60,000 nt of DNA from Mesostigma viride (GCA_009746045.1 RPFO01000156.1:3715091-3775090); one strand, 5' to 3'. Numbered from the stretch's first letter, positions 1 to 13,054 are shown. Made by a program: numbers and translations. Notes: generated by a model not told the origin, from the letters alone.

Positions 1-3000
1 CCCCCATGACCCTGCCATAGCTGCTTGGCACCCACGCTATTCCTGCTCCCACACAGGCCAACCTGGAACCACTCGGCCTTGCCACCAGAGGCAGCGCCTA
101 CTGGTGGACGTGCTGAGACAGGCCCCTTACCCAACGCTGTGCATCTTTGACAAGGTTATTCATGGCCAAGTGCCAGACCAACCGAGACAGCCAACTCAAT
201 GGAAATCACTGCCGCACATCAGCCCTTTGCAGCTCATTCGAAACTGCTGCGGTGGAAAATGATGCGCCTCTCCGGCACCCAGAATGCTGCGACATGACAA
301 CCTGCCACATCAGTTGGGAAAAGGTCGAGATGTGTTTCGCGCGGCCACGGGCACGCACCAGGTCAATGCGGGGGCTGCGCTCCCAGAAGCGCTGTAGGAG
401 CGCCAGCTGTCCACAGTGCGCAGCGTAGATGGCGGGCTTGATGTGGCGCCTGAGGATGCAGAAACGCGCGGAACGAGGAGCACATGGCGCAGCCGCGGGA
501 AGCATGCCGTGCATAAACCAGCCATGCATAAACCAACCATGTCAGAGAGCAGAGCCATGGCCGGAAGACGTGCACACAGGCATCATCCACACAATACTCT
601 AGACAGGAGCTACAGTAACGATAGCAGAACTCATCACGACAAGATGACAAGACGAACGACAAGGTCTTGATGACACAATGCCGCCAGCAAGAAGAATCCC
701 CCGCGATGTCCATTGCGTAGCTGAACCTTTCGTCCTGACATCTTCTTATATAAGTTGGAGAAGTAAACAAGCGTAGTCGGCATGCTCAGGCCATACATCA
801 TGCTCAGGTACGTGGGTCCAGGCAACACCGCCTCACATCCCTGAACAAAAGCACCCCGTTCCCTGTTCCCATGCCAGCTGCTTGCGGGACCCAGGGGACG
901 GAATGAGGTACCGCCATGGCCTAAGGGCTCGGCTGTGCCTTGACGGCGGCCGCCGTGCACTGTATACAGCCCATGGATGCAGCACTTTGACCACACAGAC
1001 CACGTGGAGAAAACACACCCTTGGATGGCACTCAAACGCATGTGCCAGATGTCAGTGCCCGGTCATCCACCGTCAGCCGTAGTATGCGCCCTGTTCTGCA
1101 ACGCCCAAGTGGCATGGCATGCGCTATAAGCCTGCTATAGGCTCGTTATAAGCTCTAGTGACCGCCTCACTGAAACAACTTACCGCCGCGTGGCAATCTC
1201 CAGCAGTGCGGCGCCGCCGTCACCGCCGCCCTCGTTGCTGGCATCCACCAGTTGCTCCGCTGCCGCCATGTGTCCATTGATGAAGGCCAGGTGGAGCGGG
1301 GTCAGGCCCTGGGACAGCTCTTGTGCTGACGCGCACAACCCGTGCGCCAGCAGAAACCGCACCATACTAGGGTCTGACCCGCCAACGGAGGCGGACGCGT
1401 AGTGCAGCAGGGTGGCGTCCTCCCAGTCGAGCGCCAGCAGCAGGGACGAGAAAAGGTCCCTGGAGCCGTCCGCTTTGGTCAGGACAGCACCACCGGTGGC
1501 GGCGGCTCCTGCTAGGCGGCTGCTGGGTGGGTCTGCGGTGTCGCTGGAGTCCTCGGTGCCTGTGGCCTGGCTGCCTTGACCCGTGCGCATGTCGGCGCGC
1601 CCGCCCGCTTCTGTCATCGGCCACCGCACGTCCTCGGCCCATTGGGCCAGCGCGGACAGCAGGTCGGTGTGGCCGCCCCAACACACCAGGTGAAGCTGGG
1701 GGGGAAGGGGGACAAAGGGACACGAAAAAGATGGGTTCCAAAAAGCAGGCCAATAGAAAAGGCATCGAGAGGCATAGAGAAATTTGTAAATGTCATACAG
1801 ATGCGAACTGACGGCGGAGTGTGCGATCCATGTTGATGCCAATGCTGCGGGCACCCCTATCATTTTCTGCCACATACCAATACTCAAGTATGTCCGCACA
1901 GCAGGTGCTTCCCTCCCAGCATATGATAAAATGGTTATGGTGCGGCTAACTGTTGTAACTGTCAGGCCATACAGCAAGCACAGCAGCGAGCAAACAGCAC
2001 ATCCCCATCCCAGCACCACGGCAACAAGGCAGTATCTGAAATAGACCATCATGACATCACGCCCCCAGCGTGAAGTGATGTCGCCATGGCAGGGATGCCA
2101 GATGCCCTTGTGGCCAACACCCGATGAGGCACGGCCATGAGAAGGGGAACGTGGAGCCGTCCGGTGCTGCCAGGGAGAACTCCACGGGGTGGTAAACCAT
2201 TGTCGAGGTTGAGCAGATGGGAGAGTGGCAAGCTGGAGGACGGAGGCTTGCGACCCGCCACCCTCTCGCAGCCACGCAAAGGCGATAGCCAAACGAGCCA
2301 TGCAGATGAAGCCAAGCCATACGCATGCCCACGACCTAAAGCCAAGCCATACGCATGCCCACGACCTAAAGCCAAGCCATACGCATGCCCACGACCTAAA
2401 GCCAAGCCATACGCATGCCCACGACCTAAAGCCAAGCCATACGCATGCCCACGACCTAAAGCCAAGCCATACGCATGCCCACGACCTAAAGCCAAGCCAT
2501 ACGCATGCCCACGACCTAAAGCCAAGCCATACGCATGCCCACGACCTAAAGCCAAGCCATACGCATGCCACGACCTAAAGCCAAGCCATACGCATGCCCA
2601 CGACCTAAAGCCAAGCCATACGCATGCCCACGACCTAAAGCCCAGCCATACGCATGCCCACGACCTAAAGCCAAGCCATACGCATGCCCACGACCTAAAG
2701 CCAAGCCATACGCATGCCCACGACCTAAAGCCAAGCCACACGCATGCCCACGACCTAAAGCCAAGCCATACGCATGCCCACGACCTAAAGCCAAGCCATA
2801 CGCATGCCCACGACCTAAAGCCAAGCCACACGCATGCCCACGACCTAAAGCCAAGCCATACGCATGCCCACGACCTAAAGCCAAGCCATACGCATGCCCA
2901 CGACCTAAAGCCAAGCCATACGCATGCCCACGACCTAAAGCCAAGCCATTCGCATGCCCACGACCTAAAGCCAAGCCATACGCATGCCCACGACCTAAAG

Positions 3001-6000
3001 CCAAGCCACACGCATGCCCACGACCTAAAGCCAAGCCACACGCATGCCCACGACCTAAAGCCAAGCCACACGCATGCCCACGACCTAAAGCCAAGCCATA
3101 CGCATGCCCACGACCTAAAGCCAAGCCATACGCATGCCCACGACCTAAAGCCAAGCCACACGCATGCCCACGACCTAAAGCCAAGCCACACGCATGCCCA
3201 CGACCTAAAGCCAAGCCATACGCATGCCCACGACCTAAAGCCAAGCCATACGCATGCCCACGACCTAAAGCCAAGCCATACGCATGCCCACGACCTAAAG
3301 CCAAGCCACACGCATGCCCACGACCTAAAGCCAAGCCATACGCATGCCCACGACCTAAAGCCAAGCCACACGCATGCCCACGACCTAAAGCCAAGCCACA
3401 CGCATGCCCACGACCTAAAGCCAAGCCACACGCATGCCCACGACCTAAAGCCAAGCCACACGCATGCCCACGACCTAAAGCCAAGCCACACGCATGCCCA
3501 CGACCTAAAGCCAAGCCACACGCATGCCCACGACCTAAAGCCAAGCCACACGCATGCCCACGACCTAAAGCCCAGCCATACGCATGCCCACGACCTAAAG
3601 CCAAGCCACACGCATGCCCACGACCTAAAGCCAAGCCATACGCATGCCCACGACCTAAAGCCAAGCCATACGCATGCCCACGACCTAAAGCCAAGCCATA
3701 CGCATGCCCACGACCTAAAGCCAAGCCATACGCATGCCCACGACCTAAAGCCAAGCCACACGCATGCCCACGACCTAAAGCCAAGCCATACGCATGCCCA
3801 CGACCTAAAGCCAAGCCATACGCATGCCCACGACCTAAAGCCAAGCCACACGCATGCCCACGACCTAAAGCCAAGCCATACGCATGCCCACGACCTAAAG
3901 CCAAGCCATACGCATGCCCACGACCTAAAGCCAAGCCATACGCATGCCCACGACCTAAAGCCAAGCCATTCGCATGCCCACGACCTAAAGCCAAGCCATA
4001 CGCATGCCCACGACCTAAAGCCAAGCCACACGCATGCCCACGACCTAAAGCCAAGCCACACGCATGCCCACGACCTAAAGCCAAGCCATACGCATGCCCA
4101 CGACCTAAAGCCAAGCCACACGCATGCCCACGACCTAAAGCCAAGCCACACGCATGCCCACGACCTAAAGCCAAGCCACACGCATGCCCACGACCTAAAG
4201 CCAAGCCATACGCATGCCCACGACCTAAAGCCAAGCCATACGCATGCCCACGACCTAAAGCCAAGCCATACGCATGCCCACGACCTAAAGCCAAGCCACA
4301 CGCATGCCCACGACCTAAAGCCAAGCCACACGCATGCCCACGACCTAAAGCCAAGCCATACGCATGCCCACGACCTAAAGCCAAGCCACACGCATGCCCA
4401 CGACCTAAAGCCAAGCCACACGCATGCCCACGACCTAAAGCCAAGCCACACGCATGCCCACGACCTAAAGCCAAGCCACACGCATGCCCACGACCTAAAG
4501 CCAAGCCACACGCATGCCCACGACCTAAAGCCAAGCCACACGCATGCCCACGACCTAAAGCCAAGCCACACGCATGCCCACGACCTAAAGCCAAGCCATA
4601 CGCATGCCCACGACCTAAAGCCAAGCCACACGCATGCCCACGACCTAAAGCCAAGCCACACGCATGCCCACGACCTAAAGCCAAGCCACACGCATGCCCA
4701 CGACCTAAAGCCAAGCCACACGCATGCCCACGACCTAAAGCCAAGCCATACGCATGCCCACGACCTAAAGCCAAGCCATACGCATGCCCACGACCTAAAG
4801 CCAAGCCATACGCATGCCCACGACCTAAAGCCAAGCCACACGCATGCCCACGACCTAAAGCCAAGCCACACGCATGCCCACGACCTAAAGCCAAGCCACA
4901 CGCATGCCCACGACCTAAAGCCAAGCCACACGCATGCCCACGACCTAAAGCCAAGCCACACGCATGCCCACGACCTAAAGCCAAGCCACACGCATGCCCA
5001 CGACCTAAAGCCAAGCCACACGCATGCCCACGACCTAAAGCCAAGCCATACGCATGCCCACGACCTAAAGCCAAGCCACACGCATGCCCACGACCTAAAG
5101 CCAAGCCATACGCATGCCCACGACCTAAAGCCAAGCCATACGCATGCCCACGACCTAAAGCCAAGCCACACGCATGCCCACGACCTAAAGCCAAGCCATA
5201 CGCATGCCCACGACCTAAAGCCAAGCCATACGCATGCCCACGACCTAAAGCCAAGCCATACGCATGCCCACGACCTAAAGCCAAGCCACACGCATGCCCA
5301 CGACCTAAAGCCAAGCCATACGCATGCCCACGACCTAAAGCCAAGCCATTCGCATGCCCACGACCTAAAGCCAAGCCATACGCATGCCCACGACCTAAAG
5401 CCAAGCCACACGCATGCCCACGACCTAAAGCCAAGCCATACGCATGCCCACGACCTAAAGCCAAGCCATACGCATGCCCACGACCTAAAGCCAAGCCACA
5501 CGCATGCCCACGACCTAAAGCCAAGCCATACGCATGCCCACGACCTAAAGCCAAGCCATACGCATGCCCACGACCTAAAGCCAAGCCATACGCATGCCCA
5601 CGACCTAAAGCCAAGCCACACGCATGCCCACGACCTAAAGCCAAGCCATACGCATGCCCACGACCTAAAGCCAAGCCATTCGCATGCCCACGACCTAAAG
5701 CCAAGCCATACGCATGCCCACGACCTAAAGCCAAGCCACACGCATGCCCACGACCTAAAGCCAAGCCATACGCATGCCCACGACCTAAAGCCAAGCCATA
5801 CGCATGCCCACGACCTAAAGCCAAGCCATACGCATGCCCACGACCTAAAGCCAAGCCACACGCATGCCCACGACCTAAAACTGCCACACGCATGCCCACG
5901 ACCTAAAACTGCCACACGCATGCCCACGACCTAAAGCCAAGCCATACGCATGCCCACGACCTAAAGCCAAGCCATACGCATGCCCACGACCTAAAGCCAA

Positions 6001-9000
6001 GCCATACGCATGCCCACGACCTAAAGCCAAGCCACACGCATGCCCACGACCTAAAACTGCCACACGCATGCCCACGACCTAAAACTGCCACACGCATGCC
6101 CACGACCTAAAACTGCCACACGCATGCCCACGACCTAAAGCCAAGCCATACGCATGCCCACGACCTAAAGCCAAGCCATACGCATGCCCACGACCTAAAG
6201 CCAAGCCATACGCATGCCCACGACCTAAAGCCAAGCCACACGCATGCCCACGACCTAAAACTGCCACACGCATGCCCACGACCTAAAACTGCCACACGCA
6301 CGCCCACGACCTAAAACTGCCATACGCATGCCCACGACGGAGGCATCCCACGTGCCCCCCTGCAGTGAAACCAGCCCCCGTAGGCTTAACGGGTGTCACA
6401 GCATCCCTCCCGACCCTTTCGCCTGACCACACAGCCACACGCCAGCCTTGCCCTTGCCCCCACTCTACCGGTGTCAAGTGCAGCGGCTTGCCCTACTCTA
6501 CCGGTGTCAAGTGCAGCAGCTTGCCCCACCATACTGGTGTCAAGTGCAGCAGCTTGCCCCACCCTTACCGGTGTCAAGTGGAGGAGGTTGTCCTTGGCCT
6601 TGAGGAGCGCCAGCATGCGGCGTGCTGGCGCCTGTTCCGCCAGGTAGTGGACCAGGTCCCTGGACCCAACGTCGCACGCGTGGTGCAGCACGTTGCGGCC
6701 GTCAGCGTCCACCAGACGCGTCAGCGCCTCCCTGGCCACACCCAACGCCGTCATTGCGTTATCAACCACCGCCGCCACCAGCTGTCGTCGCGCCGCCCCC
6801 GCTGCATCCTTGGTAGCTGGCGATGGCAGCGGTTGACTTGAGGCGGGCCGTGGTGGCAGAGATGAGGAAGGGCGTGGAGATGCCAGCACAGCACCCTGGT
6901 CTGACGCCAGCGTGGCGGTGATGCGGTTCACCAGGCGGCGAGGTAGGGACGAGCTGTCTAACTGGCCATGAGAGGTTCCCCTCCCTGGGGCCCCGCAGCA
7001 ACCCCATGCCAGGGGTGCGGATGGGGGGGGAAGGGCGCCATGGTTGCCACCACCACCATCACTGCGTCCTTCCCCAGCCAGCGACCCTGCTTGCCGGTGG
7101 GGATGGATGCCTGCCGCTGCCACCTTGCGGTTCCTTGTGCCCCCCAAATCCGCTCCCCCCCGACCAACCACGTCCGCGACAGGGGGCACGCGCGTGGCGC
7201 TGTCGTCCTGGAAGCGCACGCGGCACCGCACATACATGGCCATGGTCAGCGCAGGCACCCATGCCATGTCGCCACGCAGGCAGCCCACCCACTCCCATCC
7301 CTGCCAGGTGCCGTCCAGGTAGTAGCCGCACGCGCCCTCGTGGCGGTCTAGCACGCAACCAATCACAAGCCCCCGCCGTAGCCGGGGTGGCGCGGCAGTA
7401 AGCGCGCCGCTGCACACCGCATCAATGCCCTCGACTGAGGGACAACCGCTCGTGAGGCCGCTGCTGCGTGCTGGCTGCTGGGAGAGTGAATCAGCCTCCG
7501 CAGATGACTCCCCCACGCTGCACCCCCCCTGTGCAGTGCCCTGAGGCGAGTACCCAGCAGGGCGCGCCACCCCATGGTGGAGTAGTCTGTCTGTCCCCAC
7601 GCTGTAGGCAAAGGAGAAGACGTCGCCGCCCACCTCATCGTCAAAGTGGGACTCCACGGCCCCACACGGCCACGCCGCCCAGCCCACGTTCAGCACGCCA
7701 CCGCCCGCCGAGAGCACCTCCACCTCGTAGTACCCGTACCTGTCAGGGTCGCCAGAGGAGTGGGCGTCCCCCGCGTCCCCCCTGGCACAGTCATCCCCAG
7801 GGTTCCCCGGCTCCCCGCTGTCCCCCGCACGCCGAGCGGCGCCCCCGTGACAGGACGTGGCCACAAAGTTCGCGTAGCTCCCTGTTGCAAGCACCTCGTG
7901 GCCGTCGCCAGCACACAGGGCGGCCTTGGAGCCGTGTGTGATGCGCCGATGGAAATGGCGGCAGGGCCCTGGCAGGGAGGCTGCTGCCAGCAGGGATGCC
8001 GATGGAGGGGGTGGCGGCAGCGATGATGGCGGGGACGAGCTGCCATGGCCATGGCTCGGGGCAATGCCAGGAGGACACCTGTCCCACCCTGCGCCACCAT
8101 CCCCCACGCCCCTGCCAGGTGGGGGCAGCGCTGCAGCCGCGTTTGCAAGCAGCGGCGAGCGGCCGCTGGTCGCACCCCCATGGTGGCTGCTGGCGTGCCT
8201 CCGCAAGCTCTCCGCCCACCGCTTGACACGCGACGTTCCCTTGTGCTCCTTGCTGTGGTGGCCGGGCCTGTCGCCGCCGGCCTTGGCTGCCTGGCGCGGG
8301 GAGACGCCCAAAGACGGACACATGAGAACGGGGGGACGGGGACAGTGCATGGGAGTCATGCTGCTAGCCGGGCTGTCCCCCGATCACGCGCGAGAAGATG
8401 AGGCACTTACCAAGCACTGTGATTAGCATGATGGAGAATGATGATAGCGACTGCGGCCAGCAATGTGTGCTGGTGGTCGGCTCCGCAGCTTCCCATGTGA
8501 ACGGTGAGCATTGAACGGCCGCCATACCATCCGCCACAAGCACAGGGGCCTGATGCCCCACAGGGGCTGTCGACCGCAAAGAGCCAGTGATGCCCCACAG
8601 TGCGCCACCACGGTGTTGGCAGGGAGTGCAGCAATGTGCACCTGTGCATGGTAGCTGTCATGTTCCAAAATGCACACTGACAAAAGAGTTGGAAGCTATT
8701 GTGCACGGGTGAGGCTTGGATGTCTCTCCCATCTCTCCATCATTTGCTCCAATCATTCCATGGGCACGGGTGAGACAGGACGTCCGAATGCCCCATCGAC
8801 ACCTGTTGTGCCCACCAACGGAACCAGCCATGACTGACCTGCTCGTGCGAGCAAGGGTGCTCCTGCGCGTGCACGTGGGGGGGCGAGCCGCGGCCGCCAG
8901 CGGGCGCGCTCCCAGCACCCACAGGTGCATCACTCAGACAAGGGTGCTCGGCCTCATGCTCGGCCACGTGGTACTGCAGGGGCGGAGGGGCGGTGTGCGG

Positions 9001-12000
9001 CTGCCCCCATGGCCCGGAGGGCGGTGGGCACACCGGCTGGTAGGGCGGGGCCCAGCGATAGTCCACCTTGGCCACCGTGTAATAGTAGAAGTCCAGCGCC
9101 ACGTTTCCGCCCACCTGGCCAGTGCAGGGAGCCGTTTGAAAAGACATGGACGTTGAGTGTCGTAATACTTGTGTAAAATGCCACTTACATAGATGTACAA
9201 CATTCACTTTAGTGCTGGATGCAGGCATTGTCAATACGTTTACCTTGCACACTTATATGCATGTCTATTAAATACCTTGCTAACCTAAGGTGCACATGAC
9301 ACATCTCTTATATGACTTCCATGAAAGGATTACACGAAAATTACCAGCAGACAAGCACAGTTTCCCGTTTACCTATAGATGCGATGATGGGTGCCAGGTG
9401 ATGAGCGAAGTATGGAAGGCGCTGTTGCCAACATGCACCTGTGAAATTTGTTTACAGATATATGAATGTACTGGGGCGTATTGGGCCTCATTTACCTATC
9501 AATACCATGCAGACATTACAAGTTGCCTTCTCGCCAACACTTGACACTCCCCCCTGGGCACAAAATGGCGGGTATTTTGAAGTGTTACAGAATGAGAAAT
9601 CCATACTTGGCATCAAATTCATGCCCATCCCGCACGTCGCCAAGTGGCGCTCACGACATGGAGTACAGCCGTGCGTAGCCATCTCGCTAGGCAGGGGGGC
9701 CGTTCTACCAAGCCAGCTGCTACAGGGCAGGGTACAACTCACAAGCCCACACATGCGAGCACCCACATCATCCTTGAGGTCCAGCAGTTGCACCACCGAG
9801 GCCAGCTTGTCCCACTGCGGGTTGATGAACTTGGAGATGGCCGCGGGCTTGAGATCGAGGCGGAGGCGCGCCACCTCGCCATGGCCTGCGGACCAGCACC
9901 GATGCATGACAGTGACAGGTGGCAGAGATGAGTAACAGTCATGCCGCCAGCAGGGTAGCATTGCAGTGGCTGCAGCTTCGCACGGCTCTCTCTCGCGACC
10001 CGGGTGGCCTAGGGCCATGCCCTGTGCCCACGGGACGCCCGCGTGGCGCCACGTAATTCCACGGCAGCGCATGGTGGCCCCACTCACGTGGACAGACCCT
10101 GCAGCAACCCAGCATCTTGAATTAGTCCCTGTCAGGCTTCCGTACTTTCTCTCAGGCTTCGCTCCCTCTGCACCTACCCTGGTCACCACCGGCCCTCATG
10201 CCCCTGCCAGGGTGCATCGCTGCCACCACCTACACACTTCCCCTCGGCATCCGCTGTCCCACCCTCTCCCCAGTGCGTAGGCTAGCACAGAATGAATGCA
10301 TGGCACACCCGCGGATAGGTGGGTGTTTGTGTGCGTGGGGGGCCGCCCGCCGGTTCCAGGCGTTTACAACACAAAGATGAGGCGAGCGCGCGCGCATCAG
10401 GATGGGCACACAATGGGGACAAGCAGCTGGAACTCCACCAGGCCCCCTTTGAGTGCATGTGGCCGGGCTGTGGCTCGGGTCATCAGCCTTCCCACTGCAC
10501 GCGTGCACAAGACCAGGCGCACGCACCCAGCTGCACACATGCACCTGCACACACTCCCGGGCATCCCTGCGTGCCTGCATGCGGAGGAGGAACCACACCA
10601 CCGAGCACATCCCAGGGACAATGCCCCAGGACCATGTCCCTGGAGAGTGCCCCACCGGCCACCACCCTACACACAGATGGCCCCAGAAACCTCACAACCA
10701 CCCACCTGCGCACACGCATGCCGCGCGCACCTGTGGGTCCCAGCCAGCGCTGCAGCTGCTCCGTCACCAGCGGATCAAACGCCAGAAGCGAGCAACCGCA
10801 CAGACGCAGCAGCAGCGGGGCTGGGCAGTCCCGCGCCTCCAGGTACAGCTGGGGGGGGGAGGAAAGGCGGGGAGGGCCGGGAGGGGGGGTGGGCAGGTGA
10901 GGGAAAGAGGGGGGGAGACAAGGGGGGAGGAAGGGTTAAGAGGTGGAAAGTAAGGGGTACGAGGTGAGGGGTAAGGATTGGGGGGTGAGAAGGGGGAAAG
11001 GTAAAGGGGGGAGATGACACCCTGGTCATGCACAGGACACCCTGGTCATGCACAGGATGAGCACGGGCCACGCAGCTGCAACGGTGGCACGAGCCAGAGA
11101 AGGCCCCCATGACTTGGGCAACTTGGTCACCGCATGGCACGACTCTGCATATTTCACGGAGCCCCCCTCTCCAGCGCTGCGTAGGGGTGCAGCAGGAGGC
11201 ACACATGAGCCGCGAGGGAGGCCAATCGGCTTTTGGGGGGTGCGGATGGTTGTGTGGGCGGATGCTTGCGTGGGGCCGACGGTTGCGTGCAATTGATGGT
11301 TGTGTGCGGCGGATGGTTGCATGCAAGGGCATGATGGGATGAACCAGGCTCGCCAGCAAAGCGAACGTGGCACAGCACCGCGTGAGCGTTGAACCCAGCA
11401 GCCGAGGCAGGCTAGCACGGCCAGACGGGGACTCGGACGGTGCGTGCCCCGGCACAGCACTGCAGGGTTCACGGCCATGTTGGGGGGACGAGGAAGGAGG
11501 GGAACAAAAACGGGGCTTCCGGCACCCCTAGGTGAGCTGCCGGCCTACGCAACCTACTTTTTCTGCCTCCACTGGTATGGCATCGCCCCTGAGGATCTGC
11601 CAGGGCGGCTGCTAGCATACCTCACTGCCTACACATACCTCTTGCAGTCTCGGGGGTGACCCCCCCACGAGCATGCCCATGTCGAAGTAGGGGTAGAACT
11701 TGAAGGGCTCCCCGTCCAGGTTGAACATGATTTGCTGGCCCCAGAACGAGAAGACCAGGTGGCTGCTGCCGTCCGCAAACTGGTGGCATACCGTCTGGCG
11801 CCGCACTGCACCAACACGCGGGGGGGGAGGGGGGGGGAGGGGGGGGGGGGGGGAGGCACAATTCAACCAGCTGCAAGGGATAGCCTGCTATTGGATACCC
11901 ATGCGGACAAAGGAGGAAGCAGGAAGGTGTTTGGGACCTGGAGCAGCCAGCCCTGGACATCGTTGCACCTTACCTGCAGCCAGTAATTGAACAGCCACGG

Positions 12001-12990
12001 TTATCCAGCCACAAGCAAACGCATCTACAACTGCATACTGCCTGTCAGCCTGTCAGCCTGTCAGACAATCAGCCTGAAATATGGGCAACCATCGCAGGGG
12101 CAAACTAATCTTTCATGTCGCTTCTGGAGCAAGTCTGGGCGCCAGCCAGACCCTCCCAAAAAAAAAGTGCCGGTCATCGCTTTGTTCGTCGGCTGTCTGT
12201 GCACAAGCGGCATTACGGAAGCATGACCAAAGCATCTAGTTTCCTAACTTGTTATAATTGTGCATGTCAGATACGTACGGGCTGAATGGGTTCCGTCAGG
12301 TTTCGCTTCATCCTTGGAGAAGCCTGAGAATAAAGGTGGGAGCGGTGGTCGCCACTTCATTCCCTCGCCTCGAGTGACGGGCAATGAGAGCTAAGACAAA
12401 CACCGTTTCATTCGGGTTGATTGAAAGGCAAAATGAGCCGGAATGTGGCTACCCGCCATGGCTCAAAACAAGGCGCGATGATTCTATCGCGGCGAGTTGC
12501 CACCTCCAGGCAAGCAATTTGCAGCATTGCGCACAGTGTGATGTTGCTGTAAGCTCCCTGTCGGCATTTTGTACAGCATTCGTGCGTTATTCACATGATC
12601 GTTCAGTTGTTTTACCCCATTGTTTCCGGTGCCTGTCCGAAATATTTTGTGGTGGCGCGATGGCGGTACCCACAATCCCAATATCACTGCGCACAAAATC
12701 CTCCTGCATGTCCTGCATGTCCTGCATGTCCAGGTCCACCGCTTACACAAGACGTGAATCAGACACTCGGCTGGATCAACTCGATCCGCCGTATTGCACA
12801 GCCAGGCATATTTTCTCAGAAGCGTGCCAAGTGGCAAGGGCCTATGTCCAGGACAGTGCGAGATCTTTATGATCTTTTCGCTTGGCCCCAACAACAAAAC
12901 CTCGTACTTACCGCTTTTTGCGCCCGCTGCATTTGCGTCGTTAGGAAGTACTTCGTCAACAATTTTGCACCATAGCCGGACACTCGTACG
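1..12990 (-). CDS. Ankyrin-repeat/SPRY-domain protein, multi-exon, partial (3' end off the left edge)
   Basis: Phase-consistent exons, in transcript order: about 12,990-12,912; 12,632-12,504; 12,030-11,974; 11,805-11,639; 10,848-10,731; 9,885-9,767; 9,114-8,839; 8,290-6,569; 1,695-1,184; 449-359; and possibly one ending at 131. Donors are GT and acceptors AG throughout, and codon phase closes at every junction from 12,912 to 359. The large exon (574 codons) holds a SPRY domain (motifs YGYYEVEVLS, LNVGWA, FAYS, VIGCVLDRHEGACGYYLDG) followed by ankyrin units (GRNVLHHACDVGSRDLVHYL). Ankyrin units continue in the next two exons (TPLHLAFINGHMAAAEQLVD; IKPAIYAAHCGQLALLQRF). The amino-terminal exons, including FADGSSHLVFSFWGQQIMF, match nothing I recognise. 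SPRY and ankyrin domains usually mediate protein-protein contact, so an adaptor role is likely but inferred. The start codon and carboxyl terminus are not resolved. Confidence 0.75.
359..449 (-). CDS. Short ankyrin exon near the left edge
   Basis: The acceptor TCCTCAG at 450 continues phase 2 from the upstream exon and the frame reads an ankyrin helix pair (IKPAIYAAHCGQLALLQRF). The donor at 358 (CTG|GTGCGT) is plausible. The frame stays open for about 25 further codons, so the true end may lie farther left. A good donor (GTTGG|GTAAGG) at 130 suggests another exon between about 131 and 200, but no acceptor gave a phase-matching open frame there. Confidence 0.6.
1184..1695 (-). CDS. Ankyrin-repeat exon of the ankyrin/SPRY gene
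   Basis: The 512-nt exon follows a 4.87-kb intron. The acceptor is CCCCCAG at 1,696 and the donor GCG|GTAAGT at 1,183, and it ends in phase 2. It encodes ankyrin-type helices (HTDLLSALAQWAEDV; ATLLHYASASVGGSDPSMVR; TPLHLAFINGHMAAAEQLVD) separated by a Ser/Gly-rich loop. The join back to the SPRY exon restores one ankyrin repeat exactly, so the intron holding the 30-bp minisatellite is genuinely spliced in this model. The reading frame can be followed past the donor into intron sequence for only a few codons. Confidence 0.85.
2311..6340. repeat. 4-kb minisatellite, 30-bp unit, about 130 copies
   Basis: The unit contains CCATACGCATGCCCACGACC and is 30 bp long. From 5,879 on, blocks of a 28-bp variant (starting ACTGCCACACG) alternate with 30-bp units. 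Copies differ mainly at one position (CCATACG, CCACACG or rarely CCATTCG), and the order of variants repeats at roughly 1-kb spacing, for example the rare CCATTCG at 2,941-2,970 and 3,961-3,990. A one-base loss at about 2,568 shifts the frame once. Because 30 is a multiple of 3 and the unit lacks stops in several frames, giant ORFs appear on both strands. These are not genes. The array lies inside an intron of the ankyrin/SPRY gene. Confidence 0.97.
6470..6590 (-). repeat. Four tandem copies of an exon end plus 5' splice site
   Basis: On the minus strand the end of the 574-codon exon and its donor (CTCCACTTGACACCG|GTAAG) are followed by three more copies at about 33-bp spacing. Each retains CTGCACTTGACACC and a GGTA or AGTA at the splice position, and each is followed by GTGGGGCAAG or a close variant. 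Confidence 0.9.
6569..8290 (-). CDS. SPRY domain and first ankyrin repeats (574-codon exon of the ankyrin/SPRY gene)
   Basis: This is the largest exon of the left-hand gene. Its acceptor is a pyrimidine tract ending GCGCCAG at 8,291 and its donor is CCG|GTAAGG at 6,568; it enters and leaves in phase 0. The first third is basic, then rich in Ser, Pro and Ala. The SPRY fold follows at about codons 135-365 of the exon: the YYEVEV strand, GWA, a long acidic and glycine-rich insertion, a second insertion rich in Ser, then IGCVLD and GYYLDGTW. SPRY domains with such loop insertions are common in large algal proteins. The last 60 codons start an ankyrin stack that continues across the intron (DNLLHLTP joined to LHLVCWGGHTDLLSAL), which supports the distant splice. 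Confidence 0.8.
8291..8838. other. Intron of the ankyrin/SPRY gene with an unused-looking strong donor
   Basis: The intron between exons 9,114-8,839 and 8,290-6,569. A strong donor (GCTTG|GTAAGT) at 8,411 with an upstream acceptor (GGCCGCAG) at 8,452 could define a 40-nt exon, but it would break the frame of the next exon. No repeat is present. Confidence 0.5.
9115..10730. other. Two introns around the short exon 9,885-9,767
   Basis: The part at 9,160-9,600 is AT-richer, and the part at 9,890-10,700 is GC-rich with short CA/CG words. I see no repeat array, RNA gene or further exon that fits the phase. Confidence 0.5.
10849..11638. other. Intron with G-rich tract at 10,850-11,010
   Basis: The minus-strand transcript has a long C/T-rich tract directly before the acceptor of the 10,848-10,731 exon, a good polypyrimidine tract. 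The rest of the intron shows short GGTTGCGTG-like repeats at 11,240-11,330 and nothing else. Confidence 0.5.
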
Positions 12991-13054
12991 TCAGCGAGTT
13001 GGCAATTGGCGTGATAATTGAGCTCATTGTGCTACGTGAGGTTAGTGCCGCCCA

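Noticed and set aside
2049-5934. Four very long ORFs (1,113 to 1,292 codons) on both strands
   Set aside because: They are produced by the 30-bp tandem repeat, whose unit is a multiple of three and lacks stops. Flanking sequence places the region inside a spliced intron of the ankyrin/SPRY gene.
2311-6340. CRISPR array
   Set aside because: The repeats are directly adjacent without unique spacers, and the host is eukaryotic.
8412-8452. A 40-nt exon with strong donor GTAAGT in the ankyrin/SPRY gene
   Set aside because: Including it leaves phase 1, but the following exon needs phase 0; skipping it keeps the frame open.
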